Below, piece after piece: positions 33,829 through 43,049 of a DNA stretch of 64,000 nt (positions within the stretch are counted from its first letter, which is position 1; each line of letters begins with the position of its first letter). The position numbers were made by a program, and so were the translations under genes. The notes under the pieces were generated by a model. That model was not told the origin of the DNA, searched no databases, and saw only the letters and a program-made list of their open reading frames with translations. Source of the stretch: an uncultured Caryophanales bacterium (lineage in GTDB: Bacteria > Bacillota_I > Bacilli_A > RFN20 > CAG-826). The stretch spans positions 22,011-86,010 of the forward strand of contig CABQKC010000004.1 in the NCBI GenBank assembly GCA_902464635.1, read 5' to 3'.

Positions 33829-35330
33829 TGGAAGAAAAAGAAAACAGCAGTTTTTCTAGGTATGACACAGTTCTAGCCTTTTTGTGTCTAGAAACCTTGG
33901 CCTTGACTTGCTTTGGCTTTGCCGGATTAACTGGCTTAACAATTTTAAGGGCAGTTGGATTTTGCTTATCTCTATTCTTTATCCCATTTATTAGCAATGG
34001 ATTAAAGCTAGAACAATTTAATAAAAGAGGGAAAATACTCCTAATATTAATAGGGGGGTTAGCTATTTTATTATCTTTCTCCTATTTCTGGATAAAGATG
34101 TATGAAGGGAATGTCTTCTCGATGATTATCCAAAACCTAATGATATTGATTGGGTTTGGAGGATTTTTCATATTAGGATATGGGATTAGATTTCTAAAAG
34201 TAGTGAAGGTTAAATATGTAATGTTTGCCTTTTTAGGTGGGCTAGCCTTGTTAGTATTTATAACCCTAATTTATTCTCTTATTAGATATGGATTCTTCTA
34301 TTCATTGCTATATAGAAATAAGGTCTATTATTTTGATGGAGTCGTATTTAGCATTGCTAACGAAGGTAAATATCTAGATGGCTTCTCTTTTACTGAAGTA
34401 TCTTTATCATTTGCTAAAACTTCTTCATTTATATTAGCTTCTTCTTTGCTTGCTCTACCTTTAGCAATCAAAAATAAAGATAAGCAAGAAATACTAGCCT
34501 TAGCTATCTGCGGTGGCCTTGGCTTAATTGATTTAGCGGTTGTTCCTTTTAAAAGAGGATTAATATGGCTGTTGCTTGTATATATTCTAGGTGCCATTTG
34601 TTATTTGATTAGATATTTCTCCTTAAAAAACAAAGAAAAGACAACCAAGGTAATTAATATTATCTATTATGTTTTTATTGGTTTAGTTTCCTTGATGATA
34701 TTGCTTTTATTAATAGACGGGGTGCTTGGATTTGAAAAAGGATTCATGCATAAGCTTCCTTTAATAGGTAGGTATTTTAAAGAAGGTGCGATGCTAGGAT
34801 CAATAAGAGAAGCCATATCTTCCATAATATTTGAAACTGATGCAGCAGAGATTAGACGTTTATCCTTCCATTCTTTTATGACATTCCTATTTGGATCATC
34901 GATATTAACTACCTATGATCTTAAAATCTTTGAATTTACCATATTGTTCCAAAATGGATTTATTGCTTTTGCTTTAATGATTGCTGTTATCTTTATTTTC
35001 CTAAAGATGGGGTTAAATAAATTAACGAGAAAAGAAACAAGTGCATCTGAATTATCATTATGGTTTGCTTTATTTGGAGTATTTATGTATCTATCTATAT
35101 TGAATTCAGAATTACCATTTAGGCATCTAAGCGAGATAGATAATATCTTCTCTCCTAGAAACGGCAATTTTGTTTCTATAACTAGAAGCAATACCCAATT
35201 ATTAATATTCTTCTTGCTAGGTTTTCTTTGTATTGATTTAACTAGCCCAAAAGTAGTTAAAGAATCTAAAAAAGAAGAAATACAAGAAAATGTTTCAAAA
35301 GAACTTAAGGAGGTTAGCATCAATGAATAA
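33828..35330 (+). CDS. Polysaccharide polymerase/O-antigen ligase-like membrane protein
   Basis: A 500-residue protein from the ATG at 33828 (TAATG overlap with the previous gene; GGAG 11 nt upstream) with ten or more hydrophobic segments and a larger outer loop around residues 300-350 (LPLIGRYFKEGAMLGSIREA ... RRLSFHSF). This is the topology of Wzy/WaaL-type polymerases, which are poorly conserved in sequence. Context with a flippase and glycosyltransferases supports it. A charged C-terminal tail follows the last segment. Confidence 0.6.
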   Translation: MEEKENSSFSRYDTVLAFLCLETLALTCFGFAGLTGLTILRAVGFCLSLFFIPFISNGLKLEQFNKRGKILLILIGGLAILLSFSYFWIKMYEGNVFSMIIQNLMILIGFGGFFILGYGIRFLKVVKVKYVMFAFLGGLALLVFITLIYSLIRYGFFYSLLYRNKVYYFDGVVFSIANEGKYLDGFSFTEVSLSFAKTSSFILASSLLALPLAIKNKDKQEILALAICGGLGLIDLAVVPFKRGLIWLLLVYILGAICYLIRYFSLKNKEKTTKVINIIYYVFIGLVSLMILLLLIDGVLGFEKGFMHKLPLIGRYFKEGAMLGSIREAISSIIFETDAAEIRRLSFHSFMTFLFGSSILTTYDLKIFEFTILFQNGFIAFALMIAVIFIFLKMGLNKLTRKETSASELSLWFALFGVFMYLSILNSELPFRHLSEIDNIFSPRNGNFVSITRSNTQLLIFFLLGFLCIDLTSPKVVKESKKEEIQENVSKELKEVSINE

Positions 35331-36246
35331 TAGAAAATTAATTGCCCTAGGATTAATTTGTCTTGGGCTAGTTTCCTGTGCCGATTCTAAAGAACTTTAT
35401 GACGGGGATGCCTATGTTGCTCCTATTTTTAAGGATAATCGTTATAACCATTATGATGATGGATTAAAAGAAGCCAAATTAAATCCTATATCCAAAAAAG
35501 ATTTAACTAACGGAATAGAAAAGAACCAATACTTCAATGGTTCAGGATCTTATTCTAAAGTTAGCGATTGCACTGGATTTAACCAGGCTTATAGCAAGAA
35601 TCCAAAAGATTTCCTTAATTCAAAAGGAGAGAAGCTTCTTTGGGAGCCTGACATCGTTAATTCTAAAGTAGGGGAATGGGTTGACCAAAGTAGCCTTTAT
35701 GATGTTGCTTATGGTCAAACTAAGAAGCTAGCAAGAGTGTCTCCATCTTTCCGTAATGGATATTTATCAAAGCTATATAATGGCCAAGTTAGATGTAACG
35801 CCTGGAGTTCTTATTCTTTAGTAGAATTAGATGAATCAGGTTATGGGACTAGGTTCCCATTAGAATTAGCTGATGCGAAATATTTTGCCTTCTCTGCTAG
35901 AGGTGGGAGTGACACGACTGACTCAGGAAAAGGAAGGATTACTACATTTGATATTAATGTAACTTTCTATAAATTAGGCAAAGATAATAACTACACGTCC
36001 TACATATTTTGCTTAAAAGAAGTGAAACTACAAACAAACTTCTCTGCCGAATTTACTTCTTTAGTAGGATTCTATTTTGATGATATTGATTTTGATCCAA
36101 AAGGAGTAGTAGGAATGTCTATCGATTATAAATTAATTAATGATGATACGACTTACCAAACGATTTCAAACTTTGATATAGAATCCCCAAATTATGTAGG
36201 GATAATGTTATTAGAAGTATTTTTCCCTGATTCTACTTGGAATTAA
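35323..36246 (+). CDS. Lipoprotein in polysaccharide locus
   Basis: A 307-residue lipoprotein starting at the ATG at 35323 (AAGGAGG 8 nt upstream, inside the end of the preceding gene). MNNRKLIALGLICLGLVSC has a lipobox LVSC. The mature protein has GSGSYSKVSDCTGFNQ and a jelly-roll-like beta pattern in the second half (ELADAKYFAFSARGGSDTTD, VGFYFDDIDFDPKGVVGMSI), which suggests carbohydrate contact, but no family is certain. Its last 14 nt overlap the convergent TupA-like gene. Confidence 0.65.
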   Translation: MNNRKLIALGLICLGLVSCADSKELYDGDAYVAPIFKDNRYNHYDDGLKEAKLNPISKKDLTNGIEKNQYFNGSGSYSKVSDCTGFNQAYSKNPKDFLNSKGEKLLWEPDIVNSKVGEWVDQSSLYDVAYGQTKKLARVSPSFRNGYLSKLYNGQVRCNAWSSYSLVELDESGYGTRFPLELADAKYFAFSARGGSDTTDSGKGRITTFDINVTFYKLGKDNNYTSYIFCLKEVKLQTNFSAEFTSLVGFYFDDIDFDPKGVVGMSIDYKLINDDTTYQTISNFDIESPNYVGIMLLEVFFPDSTWN

Positions 36247-37147
36247 GATATTTAGATATATCTAGCCATTCACCCATTTCAAAATCCACCTTATCATCAT
36301 CTAGGATAAGAGTTCCTTTTGCAGGGGTGAATGTCATTTCTGAAAAATATATTTTTCCGTTTATATCGTATAAATCAAACCTAACAAAAGGGAAATCTTT
36401 GCAGCAATCTTCTGCCATCTTCACCATATCCATGAAATTAGATGGTTTTGGAGGCAAGGAATCCGCTTTTTTCCATCCATTGAACTGGCTTCCATCAAAA
36501 GGAGTGTAATCGATATAGAGCTCAGTATATCTAATATCTTTTCCTCTTCCTGTGACTACATAAAGGTTTCTAGCCTTGCCATTATAGACATGTATTTTAT
36601 ATTCGGTAGGCAATGAATCTTTATCTCCGATGAATTGCTCGATTATTATTTGGGGTTTAATTGGAGAATAATGAAGTTCTAACGTCTTCTTGCCATAGTT
36701 GGTTCTAAGATATTTTTTAAATAGTTTTCTTGCTGATTTTATATCTAGTTTTGATTTATCTTTTACGATTAAATTAAATCCAGAGGCATGGCTAGCTTTT
36801 AAAACAAATGAATTAGGTAATTTAGCAAAATCTATATCATCAAAGTTATCATATACACCTAAACACGGGATAAGGGTATCTTCATATCCTTTTTCTTTGA
36901 TAAAATCCCTGACTGTAACTCTGCCTGCACATCTAGATACTTCTTTATCTTTTGGATAGACAAAATAACGAAGATATTGGAGTTTTTCGGTATATCTAGT
37001 TGGATTTTTAATATTTAGTTTATGATGGGTTATATATCTATATTGGAGCTTTATATATGTTAAAGGCATCATCTTTTTGATAATGCCCCTAAAAGGAAGA
37101 ACAAGCATCCTTTTGAATTTATTTTCCTTTAGATTTGGATTAGCCAT
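36233..37147 (-). CDS. TupA-like ATP-grasp protein of surface glycan synthesis
   Basis: A 304-residue protein with NPTRYTEKLQYLRYF near the start, VRDFIKEKG, LPNSFVLKASHASG, IIIEQFIG and FPFVRFDLYDINGKIYFSEM followed by FTPAKG, the pattern of the TupA-like ATP-grasp family (teichuronopeptide biosynthesis). ATP-grasp enzymes ligate amino acids or peptides, so it may add an amino acid decoration to the glycan. It overlaps the flippase gene by 8 nt in the same direction, forming an operon flippase then TupA-like. Confidence 0.75.
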   Translation of the reverse strand: MANPNLKENKFKRMLVLPFRGIIKKMMPLTYIKLQYRYITHHKLNIKNPTRYTEKLQYLRYFVYPKDKEVSRCAGRVTVRDFIKEKGYEDTLIPCLGVYDNFDDIDFAKLPNSFVLKASHASGFNLIVKDKSKLDIKSARKLFKKYLRTNYGKKTLELHYSPIKPQIIIEQFIGDKDSLPTEYKIHVYNGKARNLYVVTGRGKDIRYTELYIDYTPFDGSQFNGWKKADSLPPKPSNFMDMVKMAEDCCKDFPFVRFDLYDINGKIYFSEMTFTPAKGTLILDDDKVDFEMGEWLDISKYLNSK

Positions 37148-38684
37148 TGTTATTTTCCTTTTTCCTAAATATAGAAGATACTAGTCTTTCTTTTACTAAG
37201 GCTAGGCCACCTACATAGATTAAAGCATCTATTAATAACATTATTAAACCTGCTACTAATAAAGTTGATTCCTTTGATTTTATTAGTCCTGATAAAGATG
37301 ATTCTAATAATGGGAATATAAATATAGTTGTAATAGCAATAATTATTCCAAATATTATTATCTTTAGATTATTGAAATTAATAATAGCCTGTAATGAATA
37401 TTCTCTTGATACTATTACTAAATAAATTAATAGGATTACATCGGTTGCCATAGTAGCAATAGCAACCCCAACACCTGGATTATCTTTAAATGGAATATAT
37501 GCAAGAAGTAAAGACAAGGCTACATTTAATGTCACTCCAAATAGCATTCCATATAGGTAATATCTTTCTTTTTTGGCAGGTAGCAATATTTCTGTATAGA
37601 TATTATCTCCAAGAGAATAAGTTAACATCATTGTTGATAAAGTTATAAGGATATAATTGGCCCCTTTATAAGAACTAGATAAATCAGAACCTGATATCAA
37701 TGAAGTAATAGGAGTGGATAATGTTGCCATTGTCGCGATGGCGGGTATGGCTATAAAGAAAGTTATATTAAACGAATACCTTAATAAGTTCTTATAGAAG
37801 TACTTGTTTTCTTTTTCGTAATAATAAGAAGCCCTAGGCATGAATACAGCATATAAGGAAGTAATTAAAGTAATGACTATATCAATTCCTTTAACGCCGA
37901 CTGAATAAGAACCAACGCTAGCCTTGCTAGGATCTATAAACCCTAAAAGGAATTCATCGGTTTGGTTATATAAAGTAAGGGCAAAAGAAAGGAAGAACAA
38001 TGTAATTAATGGTCCTATTAGACTTTTATAGTCATGCTTACCTTTGAATGTAAATTTGACATATCTAGGTAACAATATGCAGTTAATTATTGATGTTAGA
38101 ATGGTAGATGAAATAGCGACCAAAGCATAGATATATAGATAGTTTTGTGAATAGGAAGATGGACGAATAACAATAAATGTTAAAGCAGCAGAGAATGCTA
38201 ATAACATTATTGATCTAACGGTTATGTAGAAATGCTTTTCTAAGGCAATATAAACCCATTCAAAGGAAAATACGCCTGCTAAGAAATTAATTGATAATAG
38301 GAATATGATTTCATTTGATGAATATAAATCAGGAATAGAAAAGACCAATATGCTCATCAATAAGAAAGAAAGAACGGTCGTTATTCCTTGCAATATAAAG
38401 AAAGTCTCGACAGTAGTGGCCATCTTTTCTTTATCGTCTTTTACTTTTGTTACTTCTCTAATTGCTACGTTAGGGATAGAAATCTTGGCCAATATCAAAA
38501 AATAATAGACAAAAGAATTAGCCCAGGAATATAAGCCAAATACTTCATCTCCTAAGGCCCTAGTGATATAAGGGAAAGTAATGAAAGAAAGAATCGTTAT
38601 GGTTAAAGTTCTTATCAAATTGATAACAACGTTAGATCTAACGCTTTTTGATAACTTATTTTCCTTGGACGCTACGTTTTCCAT
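37140..38684 (-). CDS. Oligosaccharide flippase, Wzx type
   Basis: A 514-residue membrane protein with about fourteen hydrophobic segments and the MOP/PST flippase start VVINLIRTLTITILSFITFP followed by YITRALGDEVFGLYSWANS. It would move lipid-linked glycan repeats across the membrane for the polymerase encoded at 33828. A TATAAT (38698-38693 on the reverse strand) lies 8 nt before the ATG without a ribosome site, a near-leaderless start. Confidence 0.85.
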   Translation of the reverse strand: MENVASKENKLSKSVRSNVVINLIRTLTITILSFITFPYITRALGDEVFGLYSWANSFVYYFLILAKISIPNVAIREVTKVKDDKEKMATTVETFFILQGITTVLSFLLMSILVFSIPDLYSSNEIIFLLSINFLAGVFSFEWVYIALEKHFYITVRSIMLLAFSAALTFIVIRPSSYSQNYLYIYALVAISSTILTSIINCILLPRYVKFTFKGKHDYKSLIGPLITLFFLSFALTLYNQTDEFLLGFIDPSKASVGSYSVGVKGIDIVITLITSLYAVFMPRASYYYEKENKYFYKNLLRYSFNITFFIAIPAIATMATLSTPITSLISGSDLSSSYKGANYILITLSTMMLTYSLGDNIYTEILLPAKKERYYLYGMLFGVTLNVALSLLLAYIPFKDNPGVGVAIATMATDVILLIYLVIVSREYSLQAIINFNNLKIIIFGIIIAITTIFIFPLLESSLSGLIKSKESTLLVAGLIMLLIDALIYVGGLALVKERLVSSIFRKKENNNG

Positions 38685-38852
38685 TAAGCGATATTATAGT
38701 TCAAAACTATAATAAAAACTATTTGACGATATATGTTTTATTTTGGGTTAAAAGTAAGCCCAGAAACCAAAATAAGGCACCCATTACATTAAATAGTTAA
38801 TAAATTAATCTTCTCTATTTAAGAAAATCTCCAGTTGATTAATAATATTACC

Positions 38853-40034
38853 GTGAATATCGTGATTGTTTGCCAACATTATCATCCAGAACCTTTTACG
38901 ATTACTTCTATTGCAGAAGAATTAGTTAAAAGAGGCCATCATGTTGTTGTTTTAACTTCCAAACCAACTTATGGATATGATCAAATTCCTTCTGAATATG
39001 TTCATAAAGATTACGAAGTCCTTAATGGAGTAGAAATATATAGAGTCGATAGCAAGATAAGAAAAGATAGCAAATTTTCGATTATAGAAAATTATCTTTC
39101 GTTCTGGAAAAATGCGAAAAAGAAAGCCTTGAAGATAGGCAATTTTGACGTGATTTATTCGATGTCGCTTTCTCCTGTTATCATGGTTTCTCCTGCATTA
39201 AAGATAAGAAGGAAACAAAAAATCCCATTATTACTTCACTGCTTGGATTTATGGCCAGAAAGTGTTCTTATTACAAATGCCTTAAAAAGAAGCAACCCAT
39301 TATATTGCTTGTTGAAAATATGGTCGAAATATATTTATTCTAGATGTGACAAGATTTTAGTTTCTTCCCCATCTTTTATAGATTACTTTTCTTCTTATTT
39401 ACATATTAAAAACGTTCCTTTGGAATATCTTCCTCAACCTGCCTTTCTAGCAAAAGAAAAAGAAGAAAGCGTTATTTATGATGAACCTGCTTTCCTTTAT
39501 TGCGGGAACATTGGAAAACTTCAGATGGTAGATAAAATCATTAAATCTTTCTCTAAAGTCGAAGGTAAGGCCAAATTAGTAATAATCGGAATGGGTTCAG
39601 AAAAAGAACATGTCATCAATTACATTAAATCAAATAATCTAGAAGAAAGAATAATTTACCTAGGCCCAAAAAGAAGAGATGAAGCAAATGCCTATTATAA
39701 AAATGCAACTGCTTTAATCGTATCTTTAAAAGAAGGGGGAACGGTTGGAAAAACTATTCCAAATAAACTAGTCACTTCTTTATATTACGCTCGTCCAATT
39801 CTAGGAATTATTAAAGGAGATGGCAGGAAGATTTTAGAAGAATCTAATGGAAGCATCCTTGCTAATGAAGATGAAGAATCTATTACCAATGCCTTTAATT
39901 CCATTCTTTCTCTAGACAAAGAAAAACTCGATGAAATGGGAAGAAATAACAAAAAATATTACGATTCTCACTTCGATTTCAATTCTATCATAGATTCCGT
40001 TGAATCTAATTTAATGACTTTAAAAAAGAAATAA
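38853..40034 (+). CDS. Family 4 glycosyltransferase (WcaI-like)
   Basis: A 393-residue GT-B enzyme: MNIVIVCQHYHPEPFTITSI at the start, CLDLWPESVLI in the N-domain, FLYCGNIGKLQMVDKI and IIYLGPKRRDEANAYYKNAT in the nucleotide-sugar half, and KEGGTVGKTIPNK in place of the usual EGfGl motif. The GTG at 38853 is chosen because it begins exactly at the conserved first strand and follows TAATAT by 4 nt; an in-frame TTG at 38835 is less likely. The last 29 nt overlap the convergent gene at 40006. Confidence 0.8.
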   Translation: MNIVIVCQHYHPEPFTITSIAEELVKRGHHVVVLTSKPTYGYDQIPSEYVHKDYEVLNGVEIYRVDSKIRKDSKFSIIENYLSFWKNAKKKALKIGNFDVIYSMSLSPVIMVSPALKIRRKQKIPLLLHCLDLWPESVLITNALKRSNPLYCLLKIWSKYIYSRCDKILVSSPSFIDYFSSYLHIKNVPLEYLPQPAFLAKEKEESVIYDEPAFLYCGNIGKLQMVDKIIKSFSKVEGKAKLVIIGMGSEKEHVINYIKSNNLEERIIYLGPKRRDEANAYYKNATALIVSLKEGGTVGKTIPNKLVTSLYYARPILGIIKGDGRKILEESNGSILANEDEESITNAFNSILSLDKEKLDEMGRNNKKYYDSHFDFNSIIDSVESNLMTLKKK

Positions 40035-41088
40035 TATCCTTGCTTATTTTATCACCTGAAAAATCTTTTCTAGTCTCTAGATAATCATTTTCTTTTAGGT
40101 TAATCAGGTTATTTTCCTTATCCATATGTAAGACAAAGAAATCATAGATTGAACCTTCTATTAGATTTATAGAAATAGGGAAGTATTTATCTAAAGGGGA
40201 GCAATATCTAGATGCAATATGTCTAGATAAAGAAAGATACTCGATTAATTTAGAAGGCACGCTATAAAGATCATAGATACTTGGATATGGCCTAGGATTA
40301 ATATTCAAATAAGCTTCCGATTCATATTTATAGTTTTCGTCTTTGCTTATTTGGCCTAGGTACTTAATTCTTTTATTAAGCTTGCTATATGATTTAATTT
40401 CTTCTTCCATATCCCCATGACCTGCGATTATTAAATCCAAATTAGGTTTGGCTTTTAAATATGCATCAAGCAATTCTTTGACTCCATATTTTGCAAATAA
40501 AGCCCCAGAAAAATAGATGTAATTACCTAAATTTGATGTAATGGGTGCGTTATTTTCCATTATTCCAAGAATGTTTAGGCTAGGTTTTGAATCAAGCTTG
40601 AATAAAGAAGTTAGCTCTTTTGTTAAGGAAATAGATGCAAAAGAAGTAGATGTATTTTCTATTATTTGCTTGGAAACCGAATTACTTTGATAAGTGATGT
40701 TAAATGGGTTATCGGTAAGTATGGCAACTGTCTTATATCCCTTTTTAGAAAGAATAGAAGCAATCTTGCTTAATTGGACAGAAGTTGAATCAAAAACAAT
40801 TACATCATCTTTATTTATTGATTCTTCAATTAACTTTAGTGCTTTTGATACTCCAAATAACTTCTTCGTTATCTTTGATTTGAACGTTATATAAGAATAA
40901 TTACCTTCATCTTGGAGTTTTAAATATAAAGACGGCAAGGAATAGACTTTGGTTTCTTCATATTTAGATAAATAGGTTATTAATTTAGAATGAAAATTTT
41001 GCCCAGCCGGGTTTAATTTATATCCCTTTGAAACCAATTCATCGAACAGGGAAGAGGCAGTTGAAGTAGTTAGGTAAATCATTTTCAT
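40006..41088 (-). CDS. Glycosyltransferase-like protein (GT-B)
   Basis: A 360-residue protein with a weak N-domain (MIYLTTSTASSLFDEL) and a clear GT-B C-half: YIYFSGALFAKYGVKELLDAYLKAKPNLDLIIAG, IKYLGQISKDENYKYE, INPRPYPSIYDLYSVPSKLIEYLSLSR. It is translationally coupled (ATGA overlap) to the glycosyltransferase gene upstream at 41085-42188. Acceptor and donor unknown. Confidence 0.7.
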   Translation of the reverse strand: MKMIYLTTSTASSLFDELVSKGYKLNPAGQNFHSKLITYLSKYEETKVYSLPSLYLKLQDEGNYSYITFKSKITKKLFGVSKALKLIEESINKDDVIVFDSTSVQLSKIASILSKKGYKTVAILTDNPFNITYQSNSVSKQIIENTSTSFASISLTKELTSLFKLDSKPSLNILGIMENNAPITSNLGNYIYFSGALFAKYGVKELLDAYLKAKPNLDLIIAGHGDMEEEIKSYSKLNKRIKYLGQISKDENYKYESEAYLNINPRPYPSIYDLYSVPSKLIEYLSLSRHIASRYCSPLDKYFPISINLIEGSIYDFFVLHMDKENNLINLKENDYLETRKDFSGDKISKDIISFLKSLN

Positions 41089-42188
41089 TTTGATTCGTTA
41101 AATTCTTTTAAGATAGATAAAGTGTCTAGCATCGATCTTTCAATCGTATTTTCTTTCGCGGTTTTAATCGCATCCATTCCCATTGATTCTAGCTTGTCAC
41201 TTTGGATGGCTTTTAATATTCCTTCTTCATCATTTAAAGATACAACAAAACCATTTTTATTATCTTCGATTAGGTTTAAAGATGCATTCACTTTATTAGA
41301 AGAAATAACAGGTAATCCTTGCGACAAGGCTTCATTGATTACATGCCCATAAATATCTTCTTTTGAAAGGAAAACAAACCCATCTGAAATCGAGAACAAG
41401 CGTAAAATATCTTTCTTTTTCAAATATCTAGAAAGTTCGACATTTGCAAGGTTATTTTCTTTGATTAAGCGCAAAATCTCATCCTTTTGATAACCTTCTC
41501 CTGAAATAATAAGCTTGTAATTTGAAGGTAATTTCTTCCAAATATTAACTAGATAAATGAAGTTTTTTCTTTCGATTAATTGACCGCTTGAAACAAAAAG
41601 TTTTTCATTTTTTTTCGCGTATCCTAGCTCATTTCTTAACCTTATTTTTTCTTTCTTTTCTAAAGGCTTAGGCAAGACATCTTTATCAAATATCGATGAA
41701 TAATGGAAATACCTAATCTTATCTTTGCTAGCCCCATAATGAAGTAAATAATTCGCAGAAGAAGAATCTGGAGTTATATAAAGCGAGGCACCTGAAATAT
41801 ATTTCTTTTTTATGCGGTAAAACAACTTGTTTTCCTTTTGTTTAATTATTCCCCCGTTAATCGCGAATATATATGGGATGTTATGTTTCTTTAGATAGGA
41901 AATTGTCTTTTGTTCAGTTAAAGTTCTCCATCCATTAATGACGGCAACATCATATTTATTCTTCTTTAATTCTTTTATAGGAGTTAAGGAAAAAGATTCG
42001 ATGCTACCCCATTTTAATCCCTTGCATATCTTGTAATTAAAATGCTTTTCCTCTCCATAGAAAATAGAATTTCTTCCGCCTTCTTTTTCTCGTTCGAAAA
42101 TAACGGAAAGATCACATTCTTTTCCTAATAGATTAAACATGTCGACCTTATAAGGGGCCGGGTGGTTAAAAAGCCAAAGAACTTTCAT
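41085..42188 (-). CDS. Family 4 glycosyltransferase
   Basis: A 367-residue GT4 enzyme. MKVLWLFNHPAPYKVDMFNL starts the N-domain; the C-domain shows LFVSSGQLIERKNFIYLVNI, YKLIISGEGYQKDEI and SKEDIYGHVINEALSQGLPV, the donor-binding EX7E-like motif. CATAAT (reverse strand, 42201-42196) ends 7 nt before the ATG, a leaderless start divergent from ung. First gene of a two-gene operon. Confidence 0.88.
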   Translation of the reverse strand: MKVLWLFNHPAPYKVDMFNLLGKECDLSVIFEREKEGGRNSIFYGEEKHFNYKICKGLKWGSIESFSLTPIKELKKNKYDVAVINGWRTLTEQKTISYLKKHNIPYIFAINGGIIKQKENKLFYRIKKKYISGASLYITPDSSSANYLLHYGASKDKIRYFHYSSIFDKDVLPKPLEKKEKIRLRNELGYAKKNEKLFVSSGQLIERKNFIYLVNIWKKLPSNYKLIISGEGYQKDEILRLIKENNLANVELSRYLKKKDILRLFSISDGFVFLSKEDIYGHVINEALSQGLPVISSNKVNASLNLIEDNKNGFVVSLNDEEGILKAIQSDKLESMGMDAIKTAKENTIERSMLDTLSILKEFNESK

Positions 42189-42232
42189 CCTTTTTATTAT
42201 GACATCTTCTTTCTAATCTTTATAATACTTTT
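42189..42232. promoter_or_regulatory. Compact divergent leaderless promoters (glycosyltransferase/ung)
   Basis: In only 44 nt there are two -10 boxes: TATAAT at 42221-42226 ending 6 nt before the ung ATG, and CATAAT on the reverse strand ending 7 nt before the glycosyltransferase ATG. The -35 regions must overlap the opposite promoter. Confidence 0.65.
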
Positions 42233-42898
42233 ATGCTTAATGATTGGTCATCTTTCTTTGATAAAGTCGAAAACAAGCCTTATTTCAAATCCTTGAAGTT
42301 ATTTTTGGATGATGAATATAGCAATCACGTCATATATCCACCAAGAGAAAAGATATTTAACGCGTTTAGTTTGACTTCTCCTAATTCAATTAAAGTCGTA
42401 TTGATTGGGCAAGATCCATATCATGAAATAAATCAGGCGATGGGTTTATCTTTTTCTGTTCCAAGAGGAACTAAACTTCCTCCATCCCTAATCAATATAT
42501 ATAAAGAAATAGAAAATGATTTAGGCGTAAGCATGGATTTTTCTAATGGGGATTTAACTTATTTAGCTAAACAAGGAGTGCTTCTTCTTAATAGTTATTT
42601 GACTGTAAGAGAAGGGGAACCTTTGTCACATAAAAATGCATATTATTCCAATTTTAGCAAGGACGTGTATGAATATATTGATAGTTTACCTCAACCAATC
42701 GTATTTATTCTCTGGGGTTCATTTGCTATTTCTTTTTCTAAATATATCCATAATCCAAATAGATTGATATTAAAGTCAGGGCATCCATCTCCATTATCTG
42801 CGAACAGAGGTTTATTTTTTAATAACCATCATTTCTCAAAAACCAATGATTATTTAATTAGCCACGGCTTAAGCCCTATTGACTGGGAAAACAAATAG
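42233..42898 (+). CDS. ung: Uracil-DNA glycosylase
   Basis: A 221-residue family 1 UDG that removes uracil from DNA. The water-activating loop GQDPYH, the LLNSYLTVREGEPLSHKN segment, VFILWGSFA and the leucine loop SGHPSPLSANRG are all present. The start follows TATAAT by 6 nt with no ribosome site, so a leaderless transcript is expected. Confidence 0.96.
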   Translation: MLNDWSSFFDKVENKPYFKSLKLFLDDEYSNHVIYPPREKIFNAFSLTSPNSIKVVLIGQDPYHEINQAMGLSFSVPRGTKLPPSLINIYKEIENDLGVSMDFSNGDLTYLAKQGVLLLNSYLTVREGEPLSHKNAYYSNFSKDVYEYIDSLPQPIVFILWGSFAISFSKYIHNPNRLILKSGHPSPLSANRGLFFNNHHFSKTNDYLISHGLSPIDWENK

Positions 42899-42910
42899 AC
42901 TAAGATATTG

Positions 42911-43000
42911 CTATCCGGAGCGGCCAAAGAGCTTGCTGAGAGGAATTTTGTTCAAATTCGACGGTTCACCTGATCCTGGTAATGCAGGCGGAGGTAAGAA
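42911..43000 (+). promoter_or_regulatory. TPP riboswitch (THI element)
   Basis: GGAGCGGCC, then GCTGAGAGG and TTCACCTGATCCTGGTAATG, the conserved core of thiamin pyrophosphate aptamers, directly before the thiamin transporter gene. Expression platform: CCTCTGG (43014-43020) can pair with CCTGGAGG (43031-43038), hiding the ribosome site GGAGG. The competing hairpin GAAAG/CTTTC (42998-43002 with 43010-43014) and the P1 strand GAGGTAA would decide. This predicts translational shut-off by TPP. Confidence 0.93.
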
Positions 43001-43049
43001 AGATATTTACTTTCCTCTGGGTGATTTTGTCCTGGAGGTTTTTTAATTT

